DNA of 64,000 nt from positions 188,955 through 252,954 of the forward strand of contig DIJC01000014.1 in assembly GCA_002421005.1 (NCBI GenBank), written 5' to 3'. The stretch comes from Enterobacteriaceae bacterium UBA5654. Lineage in GTDB: Bacteria; Pseudomonadota; Gammaproteobacteria; Enterobacterales; Enterobacteriaceae. The translations under genes were made by a program, and so were the position numbers. Under the pieces are notes generated by a model that saw only the letters and a list, made by a program, of their open reading frames with translations, was not told the DNA's origin and did no database searches. Positions 18,311 through 25,950 of the stretch are shown here, piece after piece; position 1 is the first letter of the stretch, and each line of letters begins with the position of its first letter.

Positions 18311-19148
18311 GCGGCCGCCACTCTTGGGTGAACCAGATATGCAGCAGCGCGTATGAGCGCCACGGCTGCCAGCGTTCAGCGTAGCGGCGGATCTGCGCGG
18401 GCGTCATGCCCGGAAAACGCTGCTTGATGGCATAGTCATCCGGCAGAAAAACATCCGTTGCCTGCCAGCCGCGCAGGGCGAAATAGTTCGCCGTCCAGCG
18501 CCCGATGCCGGGAAATGTCTGCAACATCTTCACCCCCTGTTCAACATCCGCCGGCGCCTGGAGCGGAAAACGGCCGTCAAGCGTCGCCTGCGCCAGATGG
18601 ATCAGCGCCTGGGCGCGCTTAAGCGGCATTCCGAGCGCTTTCAGCGCCAGCGGATCGGCCGCCGCCAGCGCGTGCGGCGTCGGGAAGGTGTAGTAGCCCG
18701 GTGCCTGCGCCAGCGGTTCCCCACAGGCTGCCACCACTTTCCCGGTGAGCTTCGCCGCCATCGCCACGCTGACCAGTTGACCGAGGATCGCGCGCGCGCC
18801 CTGTTCAAACACGTCCACCGAACCCGGCAGGCGCAGTCCTGGACGGGCGCGGGCCAGATCGCCAAGCGCAGCGGCAATGAGCTGCGGATCGCGTTGTAAA
18901 TCCAGCAACCGCACAATACGTTGCAGGCACAGCTCCGCCACCGGGAGCAATTCTTCACTAAGGTTGACTTTCAGGGTGCCATTGCCGGGATCGGGCGTCA
19001 GGGTCATCAAACCCCGGTGTCCTGCCAGCGCGATACTGCGGGTGTAATTGTCGTCGTCGAACGTCTCAATGCCGCTGACGGCACGCGCGCGCAGAAATGA
19101 GAACATCCACGTCCAGTCATAGGGCGGTTGCCAGGGCAATGTAAACAT
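18303..19148 (-). CDS. alkA: 3-methyladenine DNA glycosylase II
   Basis: 281 aa (E. coli AlkA 282). Excises alkylated bases. N-terminal AlkA_N domain, then the helix-hairpin-helix motif (LQTFPGIGRWTANYFALRG) and the catalytic aspartate in FLPDDYAIKQRFPGMT. The C-terminus keeps RYAERWQPWRSYALLHIW. In E. coli it is induced by Ada; I could not identify an Ada box confidently in the AT-rich upstream 19149-19303. Tail overlaps dgcE by 8 bp. Confidence 0.95.
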   Translation of the reverse strand: MFTLPWQPPYDWTWMFSFLRARAVSGIETFDDDNYTRSIALAGHRGLMTLTPDPGNGTLKVNLSEELLPVAELCLQRIVRLLDLQRDPQLIAAALGDLARARPGLRLPGSVDVFEQGARAILGQLVSVAMAAKLTGKVVAACGEPLAQAPGYYTFPTPHALAAADPLALKALGMPLKRAQALIHLAQATLDGRFPLQAPADVEQGVKMLQTFPGIGRWTANYFALRGWQATDVFLPDDYAIKQRFPGMTPAQIRRYAERWQPWRSYALLHIWFTQEWRPLS

Positions 19149-19303
19149 CTGTTCTCCTCAAAAAATCCAAAAAATATATTATTTATCATTAAATATTCAT
19201 CTCAAGAATAACAGAAATTTAATGTTATGAGCCGTTGCTTCCGCCCGACCTGACAGCGTATATTCCTGCGGTCGCAAAGACTTTTAGCAGGGATGGCTAA
19301 ATC

Positions 19304-20698
19304 ATGAACATGTTATCAATCACTTTTGCGTGGCTTTTTCTGGCGCTTTTTTTACTTTACTGGCTATCCTGTTCTTATACGAAAATACAGAACCAAATCT
19401 TATTGATCGCCAGTTACGCTTTTGTCGCCTGGTTTTCACTTAGCTCCGCCGTCATCATGCTGATATACAGCCTGCTGATTTATTATTTAGGTTTATTTAT
19501 TCACAAAACAAATAAATCCAGGGCGGGATATTCTCTTCTTGCGCTGCTGATTATCGGCTTCTTTACCGCCTTTAAATACTATCCGGCGGCGAGGGAAAGC
19601 CTGCAAACCAGCTTTAGTCAGATCGATCTGCCGGTGGTGAATATTCTCGTTCCGCTGGGCCTGTCGTTTTATCTTTTTCACTCCGTCAGCTACATCGTGT
19701 CGATTGCCAGAAAGGAGATCGCGCCAGCCCGCCTGGTGAGCACGCTGCTGTATATCAGCTTCTTTCCGAGCGTGGTTTCCGGGCCGATCAACCGCGCCAG
19801 CCATTTTCTGCCGCAGATTGACGCTGCCACCCCGCGCAGGCTCGGCAATATCCAGAAGCCGGTGTGCCTGCTGGCGCTGGCGTTAGCCAAACTCTTTCTG
19901 TGCAGCGCGTGGCTTGCCGGGCAATACGTCAACCCGGTGTTTGACTCGCCCGAAAGTGCCACCCCGCTCCAGCTCATCGTCGCGGTGTACGCCTACGCAT
20001 GGCAAATTTATTTCAATTTTTCCGGCTACACTCATCTGGTGACGGCGCTGGCTGCGCTGCTTGGCTTCAGCCTGCCGGTGAATTTTAACGCCCCCTACCA
20101 GGCGAAAAACCTTCCGGATTTCTGGGCGCGCTGGCATATCAGTTTATCGACCTTTATTCGCGACTATATCTACATTCCGCTGGGCGGCAACCGGCGGGGA
20201 TTTATGCGCAAAAATATCAACCTGCTGATCGCGATGGCCCTCTCAGGTCTGTGGCACGGCACCGGAGTAAATTTTATTTTGTGGGGAGCGATCCACGGTA
20301 TCGGGCTGGTGATCTTCAACTATAAAACGCGCTGGTTGCCCGGCAAACATTCCGGCCCGGTCAGGCTCCTGCTCTCGCGACTGCTGACGTTCCACTTTAT
20401 CTGCTTTGCGTGGATATTTTTCCGCGCCAGCGATGTCGCCAGCGCCTGGCGTATTCTCAGCGGGATCGGCCAGCTTTCCTTTTCTTCTCTGCTGAGTGCG
20501 CCAGAGGGTGCGACAATTCTGCTTTTTTTCATTTTCTTTATTATTTATCCCCGCCTTTATTCGCTGCGAATAAGCGTCGGCGCACTGATATGCAGAATTC
20601 CGTGGCTCTATTTCCCGCTGCCGCTGGCACTTTTTTTAACGCTGATTTTCTTTTTCGCCCCTGCGGGTCTGCCGGAGTTTATTTATGCAAACTTTTGA
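19304..20698 (+). CDS. MBOAT-family O-acyltransferase (AlgI/PatA-like)
   Basis: 464 aa integral membrane protein with about 11-12 helices. It has the MBOAT core: HISLSTFIRDYIYIPLGGNR (residues about 282-301), then the catalytic-histidine segment SGLWHGTGVNFILWGAIHGIG. Homologues (AlgI, PatA, WssH) carry acyl groups across the inner membrane to periplasmic SGNH transferases that O-acetylate alginate, peptidoglycan or cellulose. First gene of a three-gene set absent from the K-12 alkA-yegD interval. AGGGA lies about 10 bp before the ATG. Overlaps the next gene by 14 bp. Substrate not predictable from sequence; the colanic locus 10 kb away makes an exopolysaccharide attractive. Confidence 0.85.
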   Translation: MNMLSITFAWLFLALFLLYWLSCSYTKIQNQILLIASYAFVAWFSLSSAVIMLIYSLLIYYLGLFIHKTNKSRAGYSLLALLIIGFFTAFKYYPAARESLQTSFSQIDLPVVNILVPLGLSFYLFHSVSYIVSIARKEIAPARLVSTLLYISFFPSVVSGPINRASHFLPQIDAATPRRLGNIQKPVCLLALALAKLFLCSAWLAGQYVNPVFDSPESATPLQLIVAVYAYAWQIYFNFSGYTHLVTALAALLGFSLPVNFNAPYQAKNLPDFWARWHISLSTFIRDYIYIPLGGNRRGFMRKNINLLIAMALSGLWHGTGVNFILWGAIHGIGLVIFNYKTRWLPGKHSGPVRLLLSRLLTFHFICFAWIFFRASDVASAWRILSGIGQLSFSSLLSAPEGATILLFFIFFIIYPRLYSLRISVGALICRIPWLYFPLPLALFLTLIFFFAPAGLPEFIYANF

Positions 20699-21719
20699 TA
20701 AAGTCACGCTATTTGAAAAGGTAAATAAATTTCTCTATATCATTCTGTTCAGCACGCTGTGCGTGGTGTGGCTTAATCAGCGTTCGCTGTCGCTCTACTG
20801 GCAGCAGGAGTTTCATCGCGATGCGCCGTGGAGCACGCTGAATCAACCGCTGTGGCTGAAGGGGGATAAAATTTTAAGCGCGTTTGACGCCGGTAAAACC
20901 GCGTTTAGCGCAGCGCTGGAAGAGGAGCCTGCGTCCGTGGCCGTCGCGCCGTTGCCTGACGTGGCGATCGCCGCGCAGCTTCCGGCGGTAGAGGCCGCAC
21001 CGCGACCCGTCGCTGACCCTGCACCGCCCGCTGTCCCGCGGGATAAAGAACACGTCCACCTGACGCCCAAAGGCAAAGTGTTCTTTGCCGGAGACTCAAT
21101 GATGCAGGGGATCGCCCCGCATATCATGCTGGCGCTGAATAAACGCTACGGCATTCAGAGCATCAATAAAAGTAAGCAAAGCACCGGCCTTACCGCGCCG
21201 GGCTTTTTTGACTGGCCGCGTACCGTCAGCGAAACGCTGCACCACGAGCCGGACATTGAACTGCTGGTGATGTTTCTCGGCCCTAACGATCCCTGGCCGA
21301 TGAAGCCCGACGGCGGCGGCGCGTATCTTAAATTCTCAAGCCCGGAATGGGCGCTGCTTTACCGCAGCCGGATTGACAACATCCTGCACAGCGCGCAGCA
21401 GAAACACATTCCGGTGATCTGGATCGGCCCGCCGAATATGCGTAAAGCCAGACTGTCCGGGGACATGGCGCGGCTGAATACGCTCTACGCCGGAGCCGTC
21501 AACGAGGCGGGTCAATATTATCTTTCTGCCAATGATATTCTGGGCTATCAGGGCGATAGCTATTCAGACTATCAGGAAGTCGATGGACGGAAGCTAAAAC
21601 TGCGCAGCGGAGACGGCATCCACTTTACTCCCAGAGGGCAAAAAATGATTGCCGACCGGGTACTGTCAATGCTGATTGTCGATGGCACAGAAGAAGAAAC
21701 CCCTGATGTTCAAAAATAA
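20685..21719 (+). CDS. DUF459/SGNH periplasmic acyltransferase or esterase, membrane-anchored
   Basis: 344 aa. One N-terminal membrane anchor (residues about 15-31), an Ala/Pro-rich periplasmic linker (about 80-120), then an SGNH-fold domain. Block I is FFAGDSMMQG (nucleophile Ser138), block III FLGPNDPWP, and block V GDGIHFTPRG with the catalytic Asp/His pair. DUF459 proteins accompany MBOAT proteins and are thought to pass acyl groups to, or remove them from, glycans. GGAG Shine-Dalgarno 7 bp before the ATG. 14-bp overlaps with both neighbours suggest tight translational coupling. Confidence 0.8.
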   Translation: MQTFDKVTLFEKVNKFLYIILFSTLCVVWLNQRSLSLYWQQEFHRDAPWSTLNQPLWLKGDKILSAFDAGKTAFSAALEEEPASVAVAPLPDVAIAAQLPAVEAAPRPVADPAPPAVPRDKEHVHLTPKGKVFFAGDSMMQGIAPHIMLALNKRYGIQSINKSKQSTGLTAPGFFDWPRTVSETLHHEPDIELLVMFLGPNDPWPMKPDGGGAYLKFSSPEWALLYRSRIDNILHSAQQKHIPVIWIGPPNMRKARLSGDMARLNTLYAGAVNEAGQYYLSANDILGYQGDSYSDYQEVDGRKLKLRSGDGIHFTPRGQKMIADRVLSMLIVDGTEEETPDVQK

Positions 21720-22920
21720 ATGCATTTCATTGTGGCGTCCGCTGACGTTGTTTGTCGGCATACTGCTGATGCTCTCCTGCCACCTGCAAAAGAAGCAGGA
21801 GGTCAAACCGGCCACCGTCCAGGCTCCGACTGGGCTTCAGCAGAATCAGCTCACCCGCTTTGGCGACGCCAGGCTTGGTCTGCTGGCAGAAAAACTGCGG
21901 GCTAAAAATGCGCGGGTTCATATTGTTCAGCTTGGCGATTCACACACGGCGGCGGATATGTTTACCGGACAGCTCCGCCAGCGCTTTCAGGCCCGCTACG
22001 GCGACGGCGGCCCCGGCATGGTCAGTCCGCTGGCGGTTCCCGGCCAGCGCAGCGCGGTGGTGAGCTTTCAGCAGCCGGCGCAACGCTGGCAGCTTTACTC
22101 CACCCGTAAAGAGAGCCGCCAGGATTTTCCGTTTACCGGGCTTATCGCCCGGCCCAACGTGGACAACGCGCCAGTCACGCTGAAACTGACTCACGGTGAC
22201 GGCGGGGTGTATTCCCTGCAAGCGCTGTACAAATCCGCCGCCGATGCGACGTTGACCACCGCGCGCGGCCTAATGAGGCTGCCTGACAGCGAGAATCAGT
22301 GGCAGATCTCCGCCCCGCAAAAGGTCAATTTTCCGCTGACCGCCACGCTGAGTATGCCGGGGCAGGGTCAACTGGGCGGCTGGTTTATCTCTTCCGCGCA
22401 GCCGGGGGTGATTTTATCCGCCCTGGGAATTAACGGCGCGACGCTCTCCGGCTGGGAAAAATGGCAGTCCGACTGGCTTTCGCCGCTGGTGGCGTTGAAA
22501 ACGGATATGGTCATTCTGGCCTACGGCACCAACGAGGCGTTTCAGGACGATCTCGACCCGGCGCGGTATCGCAGCCAGCTGGAAAAGCGGATCGTTGAAA
22601 TTCGTCAGGCGCTGCCCGACGCGGTCATTCTGCTGATCGGCCCGCCGGACAGCATCAAAAATAAAGCGTCGTCCGCCTGTGGCGCGCGCGCGCCAGCCAG
22701 CCTCGCCAACGTCATCGCGGTGCAGCAGCAGGTTGCGCAGGCGCAGCAGATCCTGTTCTGGGACTGGCGCGCCTTTATGGGCGGCGCATGTGCCATGGAT
22801 CGCTGGGCCGCCAGCGGTGATGCCCGTCCCGACCGGGTACATCTCTCCGCTGAAGGCTATAAAAAGAGCGCGGATGCGCTGTTCGATCAATTCAGCGCTC
22901 TGCTCGCGTCGGCGCAGTAA
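21706..22920 (+). CDS. SGNH/GDSL-type exported protein, probable lipoprotein (AlgX/AlgJ-like role)
   Basis: 404 aa from the start at 21706 (MFKNKCISLWRP). An N-terminal hydrophobic signal ends in MLSC (Cys25), an imperfect lipobox. SGNH blocks: VQLGDSHTAADMF (nucleophile Ser), AYGTNEAF (block III), and DRVHLSAEGYKKSADAL (Asp/His of block V). A beta-rich insert lies between blocks I and III, perhaps a carbohydrate-binding part. With the two preceding genes it gives an MBOAT plus two SGNH enzymes, as in alginate acetylation. The frame is open 10 codons upstream (21676). Followed by a GC hairpin. Confidence 0.72.
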   Translation: MFKNKCISLWRPLTLFVGILLMLSCHLQKKQEVKPATVQAPTGLQQNQLTRFGDARLGLLAEKLRAKNARVHIVQLGDSHTAADMFTGQLRQRFQARYGDGGPGMVSPLAVPGQRSAVVSFQQPAQRWQLYSTRKESRQDFPFTGLIARPNVDNAPVTLKLTHGDGGVYSLQALYKSAADATLTTARGLMRLPDSENQWQISAPQKVNFPLTATLSMPGQGQLGGWFISSAQPGVILSALGINGATLSGWEKWQSDWLSPLVALKTDMVILAYGTNEAFQDDLDPARYRSQLEKRIVEIRQALPDAVILLIGPPDSIKNKASSACGARAPASLANVIAVQQQVAQAQQILFWDWRAFMGGACAMDRWAASGDARPDRVHLSAEGYKKSADALFDQFSALLASAQ

Positions 22921-22927
22921 ATACCAC

Positions 22928-22946
22928 AGCCCGGCGCGTCCGGGCT
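22928..22946 (+). terminator. Hairpin after the O-acylation cassette
   Basis: AGCCCGG (22928-22934) pairs with CCGGGCT (22940-22946) around CGCGT, eight bases after the SGNH gene stop. No clear U-run follows, so termination efficiency is uncertain. Confidence 0.5.
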
Positions 22947-23008
22947 TGCAGCCCCGCTGACATTTCGCTAAAGTCGCCCCCCTTCTTCACCGGCATGGGG
23001 ATTATCAG

Positions 23009-24364
23009 GTGTTTATTGGATTTGACTACGGCACGGCAAACTGTTCAGTGGCGGTGATGCGCAACGGCACGCCACAGCTGCTGACCCTTGAAAACGGCAG
23101 CACGCTTTTACCCTCCATGCTTAGCGCGCCCACGCGGGAAGCGGTCAGCGAATGGCTTTATCGCCACCACGACGTTCCGGCGGACGGGAGCGAAACGCAG
23201 GCGCTGCTGCGCCGGGCGATTAACTACAACCGCGATGAAGATATTGATGTCCTGCCCGCCAGCGTCCAGTTTGGTCTGGCGTCACTGCGTCAGTACGTTG
23301 ACGACCCGGAAGAAGTTTACTTTGTTAAATCGCCAAAATCGTTTCTCGGTGCCAGCGGGCTGAAGCCGCAGCAAATCGCCCTGTTTGAAGATCTGGTGTG
23401 CTCAATGATGCTGCACATCCGTCAGCAGGCGGAAAGTCAGTTGCCGGAAGCCATCACCCAGGCGGTAATTGGTCGGCCAATCAACTTTCAGGGGCTGGGC
23501 GGCGATGACGCCAACGCTCAGGCGCAGGGCATTCTTAACCGCGCCGCGCACCGCGCGGGCTTTCAGGATGTGATCTTTCAGTACGAACCGGTGGCGGCAG
23601 GCCTGGACTTCGAAGCCACGCTGCGGGAAGAAAAACGCGTGCTGGTGGTGGATATCGGCGGCGGCACCACCGACTGTTCGCTGCTGCTGATGGGTCCGCA
23701 GTGGCAGCATCGCCGGGAGCGCGACGCCAGCCTGCTGGGTCACAGCGGCTGTCGCATCGGCGGGAACGACCTGGATATCGCGCTGGCGTTTAAAAGTCTG
23801 ATGCCGCTGCTGGGTCTGGGCGGTGAAACTGAAAAAGGCATCGCCCTGCCGATCCTGCCGTGGTGGAACGCGGTGGCGATCAACGACGTTCCGGCGCAAA
23901 GCGATTTCTACAGCACCGCCAACGGCCGTCTGTTAAACGATCTGCTGCGCGACGCCCGCGACGCGGAGAAAGTCGCGCTGCTGATCAAAGTCTGGCGGCA
24001 GCGGCTGAGCTACCGTCTGGTGCGCAGCGCGGAAGAGAGCAAAATTGCGCTGTCCGATCGCCCGGAAATCACCACTCCCCTGCCCTTTATCAGCGATTCG
24101 CTGGCGGCAGCCATTACCCAGGACGGGCTGGAAGCGGCGCTCAGCCAGCCGCTGACGCGCATACTGGAACAGGTGCATCTGGCGCTGGAGAACGCGCAGG
24201 AAAAACCGGACGTGATTTATTTGACCGGCGGTAGCGCGCGCTCCCCGCTGATTAAAAAAGCGCTGGCGGAGCGGTTGCCGGGCATCCCAATTGCGGGCGG
24301 CGATGATTTTGGCTCCGTCACCGCCGGGCTGGCACGCTGGGCGCAGGTGACGTTTGGCGGGTAA
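23009..24364 (+). CDS. yegD: Hsp70-family actin-like ATPase YegD
   Basis: 451 aa (E. coli YegD 450). Contains only the nucleotide-binding actin-like domain of Hsp70, with no peptide-binding domain. Phosphate-1 motif GFDYGTANCSVAV at the N-terminus, phosphate-2 VVDIGGGTTDCSLLL at about residue 212, adenosine motif YLTGGSARSPLIKKAL near the C-terminus. Function not established; possibly a specialised chaperone. Starts with GTG, with GGGG upstream. The Ibs-like reading frame on the opposite strand overlaps its last 47 bp. Confidence 0.93.
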   Translation: MFIGFDYGTANCSVAVMRNGTPQLLTLENGSTLLPSMLSAPTREAVSEWLYRHHDVPADGSETQALLRRAINYNRDEDIDVLPASVQFGLASLRQYVDDPEEVYFVKSPKSFLGASGLKPQQIALFEDLVCSMMLHIRQQAESQLPEAITQAVIGRPINFQGLGGDDANAQAQGILNRAAHRAGFQDVIFQYEPVAAGLDFEATLREEKRVLVVDIGGGTTDCSLLLMGPQWQHRRERDASLLGHSGCRIGGNDLDIALAFKSLMPLLGLGGETEKGIALPILPWWNAVAINDVPAQSDFYSTANGRLLNDLLRDARDAEKVALLIKVWRQRLSYRLVRSAEESKIALSDRPEITTPLPFISDSLAAAITQDGLEAALSQPLTRILEQVHLALENAQEKPDVIYLTGGSARSPLIKKALAERLPGIPIAGGDDFGSVTAGLARWAQVTFGG

Positions 24365-24434
24365 AGATCGAGGCACGCCGCAAAGCCTGCAAAGCCTCTA
24401 AGAGTATCACCAGTATGATGACCCATTTCATCAT
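24318..24434 (-). CDS. Ibs-like small hydrophobic toxin, C-terminally extended
   Basis: 38-codon ORF beginning MMKWVIILVILLEALQAL. This matches the N-terminal hydrophobic core of Ibs type I toxins (MMK/R-x-VIIL-x-VLL). In K-12, ibsA and ibsB lie just upstream of mdtA, which is this position. K-12 Ibs peptides are 18-19 residues; this frame continues with a basic tail (RRASIFTRQTSP...) and runs antisense into the end of yegD. It could be a toxin with an extension or a decayed copy that has lost its stop. Ibs peptides depolarise the inner membrane when over-produced. A purine-rich stretch (GGAAAGGG on the minus strand) precedes the start. Confidence 0.55.
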   Translation of the reverse strand: MMKWVIILVILLEALQALRRASIFTRQTSPAPSVPARR

Positions 24435-24476
24435 AACCCTTTCCTTATTCTGGCCCCTTCCTCGGGAGGGGCTTTC
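24367..24476 (+). ncRNA. Sib (QUAD)-like antisense RNA
   Basis: The plus-strand segment complements the ibs-like ORF on the minus strand and ends in a strong hairpin (GCCCCT at 24453-24458 with AGGGGC at 24467-24472) followed by TTTCCC. Phrases such as GGCCCCTTCCTCGGGAGGGG resemble K-12 Sib RNAs. Sib RNAs bind and silence ibs mRNA. K-12 has two copies (sibA, sibB) next to mdtA; one is seen here. The 5' end is estimated. Confidence 0.6.
24452..24476 (+). terminator. Rho-independent terminator of the Sib-like RNA
   Basis: GC stem GCCCCT/AGGGGC with an 8-nt interior, followed by TTTC. Placed at the end of the plus-strand Sib-like RNA and downstream of yegD. Confidence 0.6.
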
Positions 24477-24634
24477 CCGTTTCAGCCTCCTGCTGAATTC
24501 CCCTGACGACCTGTAGCGTGATGTTATCACCCGTTTCGTCTGCTTCCTGAAAACGACGCGCGTTCTACGCGTTGCCTCGCAAATCCGTTTGTCACCCCGC
24601 CCCGCTATTCAGACTATTCTTTCTGCTGTTTCAT

Positions 24635-24652
24635 AGTTCCTCCATTTTTGTG
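24635..24652 (+). promoter_or_regulatory. Candidate BaeR box upstream of mdtA
   Basis: AGTTCCTCCATTTTTGTG partly matches the BaeR site TTTTTCTCCATNATTGGC of E. coli mdtA. The CTCCAT core is exact. It is 63 bp upstream of the mdtA start and explains autoregulation of the mdtABCD-baeSR operon by BaeSR. Confidence 0.5.
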
Positions 24653-24714
24653 GGGACTCAGGTTACTAAACTAGTATTATTCGCCATACGCTTCAGGAAG
24701 AGACTCCCATAACA

Positions 24715-25950
24715 ATGAAAGGCAGTAATAAAGCCCGCTGGGCGACAGCGCTGATAGTAGTCATTGTGGCCCTTGCCGCCGTCTGGTTCTGGCATGGCCG
24801 CAGTACGTCAGAAACCGCCTCCGCCACGACGAAACCTGCGGCTGGCGGACGTCATGCCCAGCGCAGTGCGCAACTGGCACCGGTGCAGGCGGCGACGGCG
24901 ACCAGTGAATCGGTCCCGCGCTATCTTTCTGGCCTTGGAACCATTACCGCCGCTAATACCGTCACCGTGCGCAGTCGGGTGGACGGGCAACTGATGGCCA
25001 TCCACTTTCAGGAAGGGCAGCAGGTGAAAGCGGGCGATCTGCTGGCGGAAATCGACCCCAGCGCGTTTAAGGTTGCGCTGGCCCAGGCGCAGGGCCAACT
25101 GGCAAAAGATCGTGCGACGCTGGCGAACGCCCGGCGCGATCTGGCGCGCTATCAGCAACTGGCGAAAACTAACCTCGTGTCCCGCCAGGAGCTGGATGCC
25201 CAGCAGGCGCTGGTCAGCGAAACGCAGGGAACGATCGCGGCGGATGAGGCCAGCGTGGCCAGCGCCCAGTTGCAGTTGACCTGGAGCCGCATCACCGCCC
25301 CGGTAGACGGACGCGTGGGTCTGAAACAGGTGGATATCGGCAATCAGATCTCCAGCGGCGACACCACCGGGCTCGTGGTGCTGACCCAGACCCATCCCAT
25401 CGACCTGGTTTTCACCCTGCCGGAAGGAGATATCACCACCATCGTGCAGGCACAAAAAGCCGGGAAGACGCTGCCGGTAGAAGCCTGGGACCGTACCAAT
25501 AAACAAAAACTCAGCGCCGGAACGCTGCTGAGCCTGGATAACCAGATCGACGCCACCACCGGCACCATCAAGCTCAAAGCGCGCTTTGATAACCAGGACG
25601 ACTCGCTGTTCCCCAATCAGTTCGTCAACGCCCGCCTGCTGGTGGATACCCAGCAAAACGCGGTCGTGATCCCGACGGCAGCACTGCAAATGGGCAATGA
25701 GGGCAATTTTGTCTGGGTGATCAACGCCGACAATAAAGTCAGCAAGCACACGGTCGTACCCGGCATTCAGGACAGCCTGAAAGTGGTGATTACCGCCGGA
25801 CTCTCAGCGGGCGACCGCGTGGTGACGGACGGGATAGACCGCCTGACCGAAGGCGCAAAAGTGGAAGTGGTTGAAGCACAAAGCTCCCCCGCCGCCGCGA
25901 CACAAACGCCAACCAGTCGCGAATACGGCAAAAAAGGAGCGAACTCCTGA
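24715..25950 (+). CDS. mdtA: MdtABC efflux pump periplasmic adaptor MdtA
   Basis: 411 aa (E. coli 415). HlyD/RND membrane-fusion protein: N-terminal membrane anchor (ALIVVIVALAAVWFW), lipoyl halves (RSRVDGQLMAIHFQEGQQVKAGDLLAEIDP and RITAPVDGRVGLKQVDIGNQI) around an alpha-helical hairpin, then beta-barrel and membrane-proximal domains. Joins the MdtB/MdtC inner-membrane pump to TolC. First gene of the operon; its TGA overlaps the mdtB ATG by one base. Confidence 0.96.
   Translation: MKGSNKARWATALIVVIVALAAVWFWHGRSTSETASATTKPAAGGRHAQRSAQLAPVQAATATSESVPRYLSGLGTITAANTVTVRSRVDGQLMAIHFQEGQQVKAGDLLAEIDPSAFKVALAQAQGQLAKDRATLANARRDLARYQQLAKTNLVSRQELDAQQALVSETQGTIAADEASVASAQLQLTWSRITAPVDGRVGLKQVDIGNQISSGDTTGLVVLTQTHPIDLVFTLPEGDITTIVQAQKAGKTLPVEAWDRTNKQKLSAGTLLSLDNQIDATTGTIKLKARFDNQDDSLFPNQFVNARLLVDTQQNAVVIPTAALQMGNEGNFVWVINADNKVSKHTVVPGIQDSLKVVITAGLSAGDRVVTDGIDRLTEGAKVEVVEAQSSPAAATQTPTSREYGKKGANS

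Noticed and set aside
24808..25749. 313-codon antisense frame over mdtA
   Set aside because: Shadow frame with no recognisable domain; mdtA is full length on the other strand.
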